Source: Serpentinimonas sp.
Lineage (GTDB): Bacteria; Pseudomonadota; Gammaproteobacteria; Burkholderiales; Burkholderiaceae_C
Assembly: GCA_025458665.1 (NCBI GenBank)
Contig: JALOSG010000051.1
Location: 1-14,966 of the forward strand
Direction of reading: 5' to 3'
Length of the DNA: 14,966 nucleotides
Below are positions 14,408 to 14,966 of this stretch, one piece after another. The notes beneath the pieces were generated by a model. That model had not been told where the DNA came from, made no database searches, and saw only the letters and a list, made by a program, of their open reading frames with translations. A program made the position numbers and the translations under genes. Position 1 is the stretch's first letter. Every line of letters begins with the position of its first letter.

Positions 14408-14880
14408 TCAGCGCGCGGCGTCTGCCGGCTCACAGCGCCCCTGGCCTTCGGCCAGCCCGCGGAAATCGCTGCTCCAGGTGCGGGCACCCACATCGATGCG
14501 GATGCGCTCGTTGTCCAGCGAGGTGAGGATGAGCGTATCGGCCACCGAGAAGGTGTACACGCGCACACCGTCAATGTCCACGGTGTGCAGGCGCCGGTCG
14601 TCGTAGCTGAGTTGCACCTGGCGGCTCCAGTTGCTGCGTTGCTGCGTGTGGGCGTGTAAGCCACATCGCACACCCACACGGTGCGCTCCAGCTGCGGCTT
14701 TGCGGCCGGGGAGCCGGGGGAAGTCTGGGCCTGGAGCATTGGGTGGGTGGCTCCCGCAAGCAGTGCCGCCAACACCCCCAGGGCCGCTGCCAGGGAGCGG
14801 GGCGACGGAACTGCAGCGCGCGCGGAGCAATGTGGGCCCGGACAAGGGCGCGAGCAACGGGGCGTATTGCGTTCGGGCAT
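14408..14880 (-). pseudogene. Small secreted protein gene of unknown function with a frameshift
   Basis: Two frames together give one plausible protein of about 156-157 residues. The first, from ATG 14880 (GGGGAG seven bases upstream), has a basic leader, a hydrophobic signal-peptide-like segment at about residues 28-51 (LAAALGVLAALLAGA) and then LERTVWVCDVAYTPT. The second continues QQRSNWSRQVQLSYDDRR, then VDIDGVRVYTFSVAD and SSDFRGLAEGQGRCEP to the stop at 14408. The switch falls at about 14645-14655 (minus strand ACGCCCACACGCAG) and needs one base added or an AC removed. Two cysteines, one in each half, could form a disulfide. The family is unknown to me. It could be a true pseudogene, a base-call error or, less likely, programmed frameshifting. 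Confidence 0.65.
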
Positions 14881-14903
14881 GCGGGGCTCCCCGGTAAGAA
14901 TAA

Positions 14904-14966
14904 AGTGTGAAGTCTGCCGATACGCCGGATTCTGTGCACCCCGGGGACCCGAAAGCCCCACGGAGC
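14904..14966 (-). ncRNA. rnpB: RNase P RNA, 3' end (partial)
   Basis: RNase P RNA is the catalytic RNA that matures tRNA 5' ends. The minus strand reads GCACAGAATCCGGCGTATCG, then GCAGACTTCACACT, which matches the conserved 3' terminal region of bacterial class A RNase P RNA (E. coli ACAGAACCCGGCTTATCGG, then TCAGTTTCACCT). A stem with GGGGCTTTCGGGTCCCC lies just before it. The gene body extends beyond the right edge. The mature end is estimated at about 14904. No U-rich terminator follows; only a small CGGGGAGCCCCG stem (14882-14893) lies between it and the next start codon. Confidence 0.88.

Overview
The window looks like chromosomal DNA from a GC-rich betaproteobacterium, most likely Burkholderiales and probably close to Comamonadaceae (Acidovorax-like). 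Three things point there. The predicted proteins resemble that group's versions, for example DksA with a single cysteine and HslV with an MEQFHG leader. The gene order runs dapF-DUF484-xerC and dksA-STAS-hslV-hslU-mraZ-rsmH-ftsL-ftsI. Minus-strand -10 elements read like TACAAT. This placement comes from recalled family knowledge, not from a search.

Layout. Almost everything is on the minus strand, so it reads from high to low coordinates. The right edge holds the 3' end of rnpB (RNase P RNA), followed by a small secreted-protein gene that carries a frameshift. Two plus-strand genes overlap by 8 bp and converge on it: a Nudix + metallo-beta-lactamase fusion, and an S4-domain protein that looks like a pseudouridine synthase without its catalytic motif. 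Divergent from these is an OmpA-like lipoprotein gene, then dapF, a DUF484 gene and xerC (the last pair overlap by ATGA). Next come a COG0523/CobW GTPase with a histidine-rich loop, dksA, a large STAS-domain protein, hslV and hslU, which ends in a strong intrinsic terminator. The left end is the start of the division and cell wall (dcw) cluster: mraZ, rsmH, ftsL and the first 126 codons of ftsI, with ATGA overlaps.

How the genes fit together. There is a peptidoglycan theme. DapF makes meso-diaminopimelate, the OmpA-like lipoprotein keeps the residues that bind it in the wall, and the dcw genes build the septum. HslUV is a protease. DksA controls stringent-response transcription. The CobW-type GTPase is a probable zinc or other metal chaperone, placed just upstream of a DksA that has lost three of its four zinc ligands.

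Most notable observations: (1) rsmH is broken by an out-of-frame deletion of roughly 34-37 nt, inside a patch of unusual codon use with a near-palindrome at the junction; (2) a 16-bp, GC-rich hairpin covers the dapF start codon; (3) a 10-bp-period repeat array upstream of mraZ looks like MraZ boxes and argues for a downstream GTG start; (4) the Nudix-MBL fusion lies next to a degenerate pseudouridine synthase; (5) the terminal secreted gene is frameshifted. I see no mobile element, CRISPR array, tRNA or obvious novel defence system. This is mostly a conserved housekeeping region.
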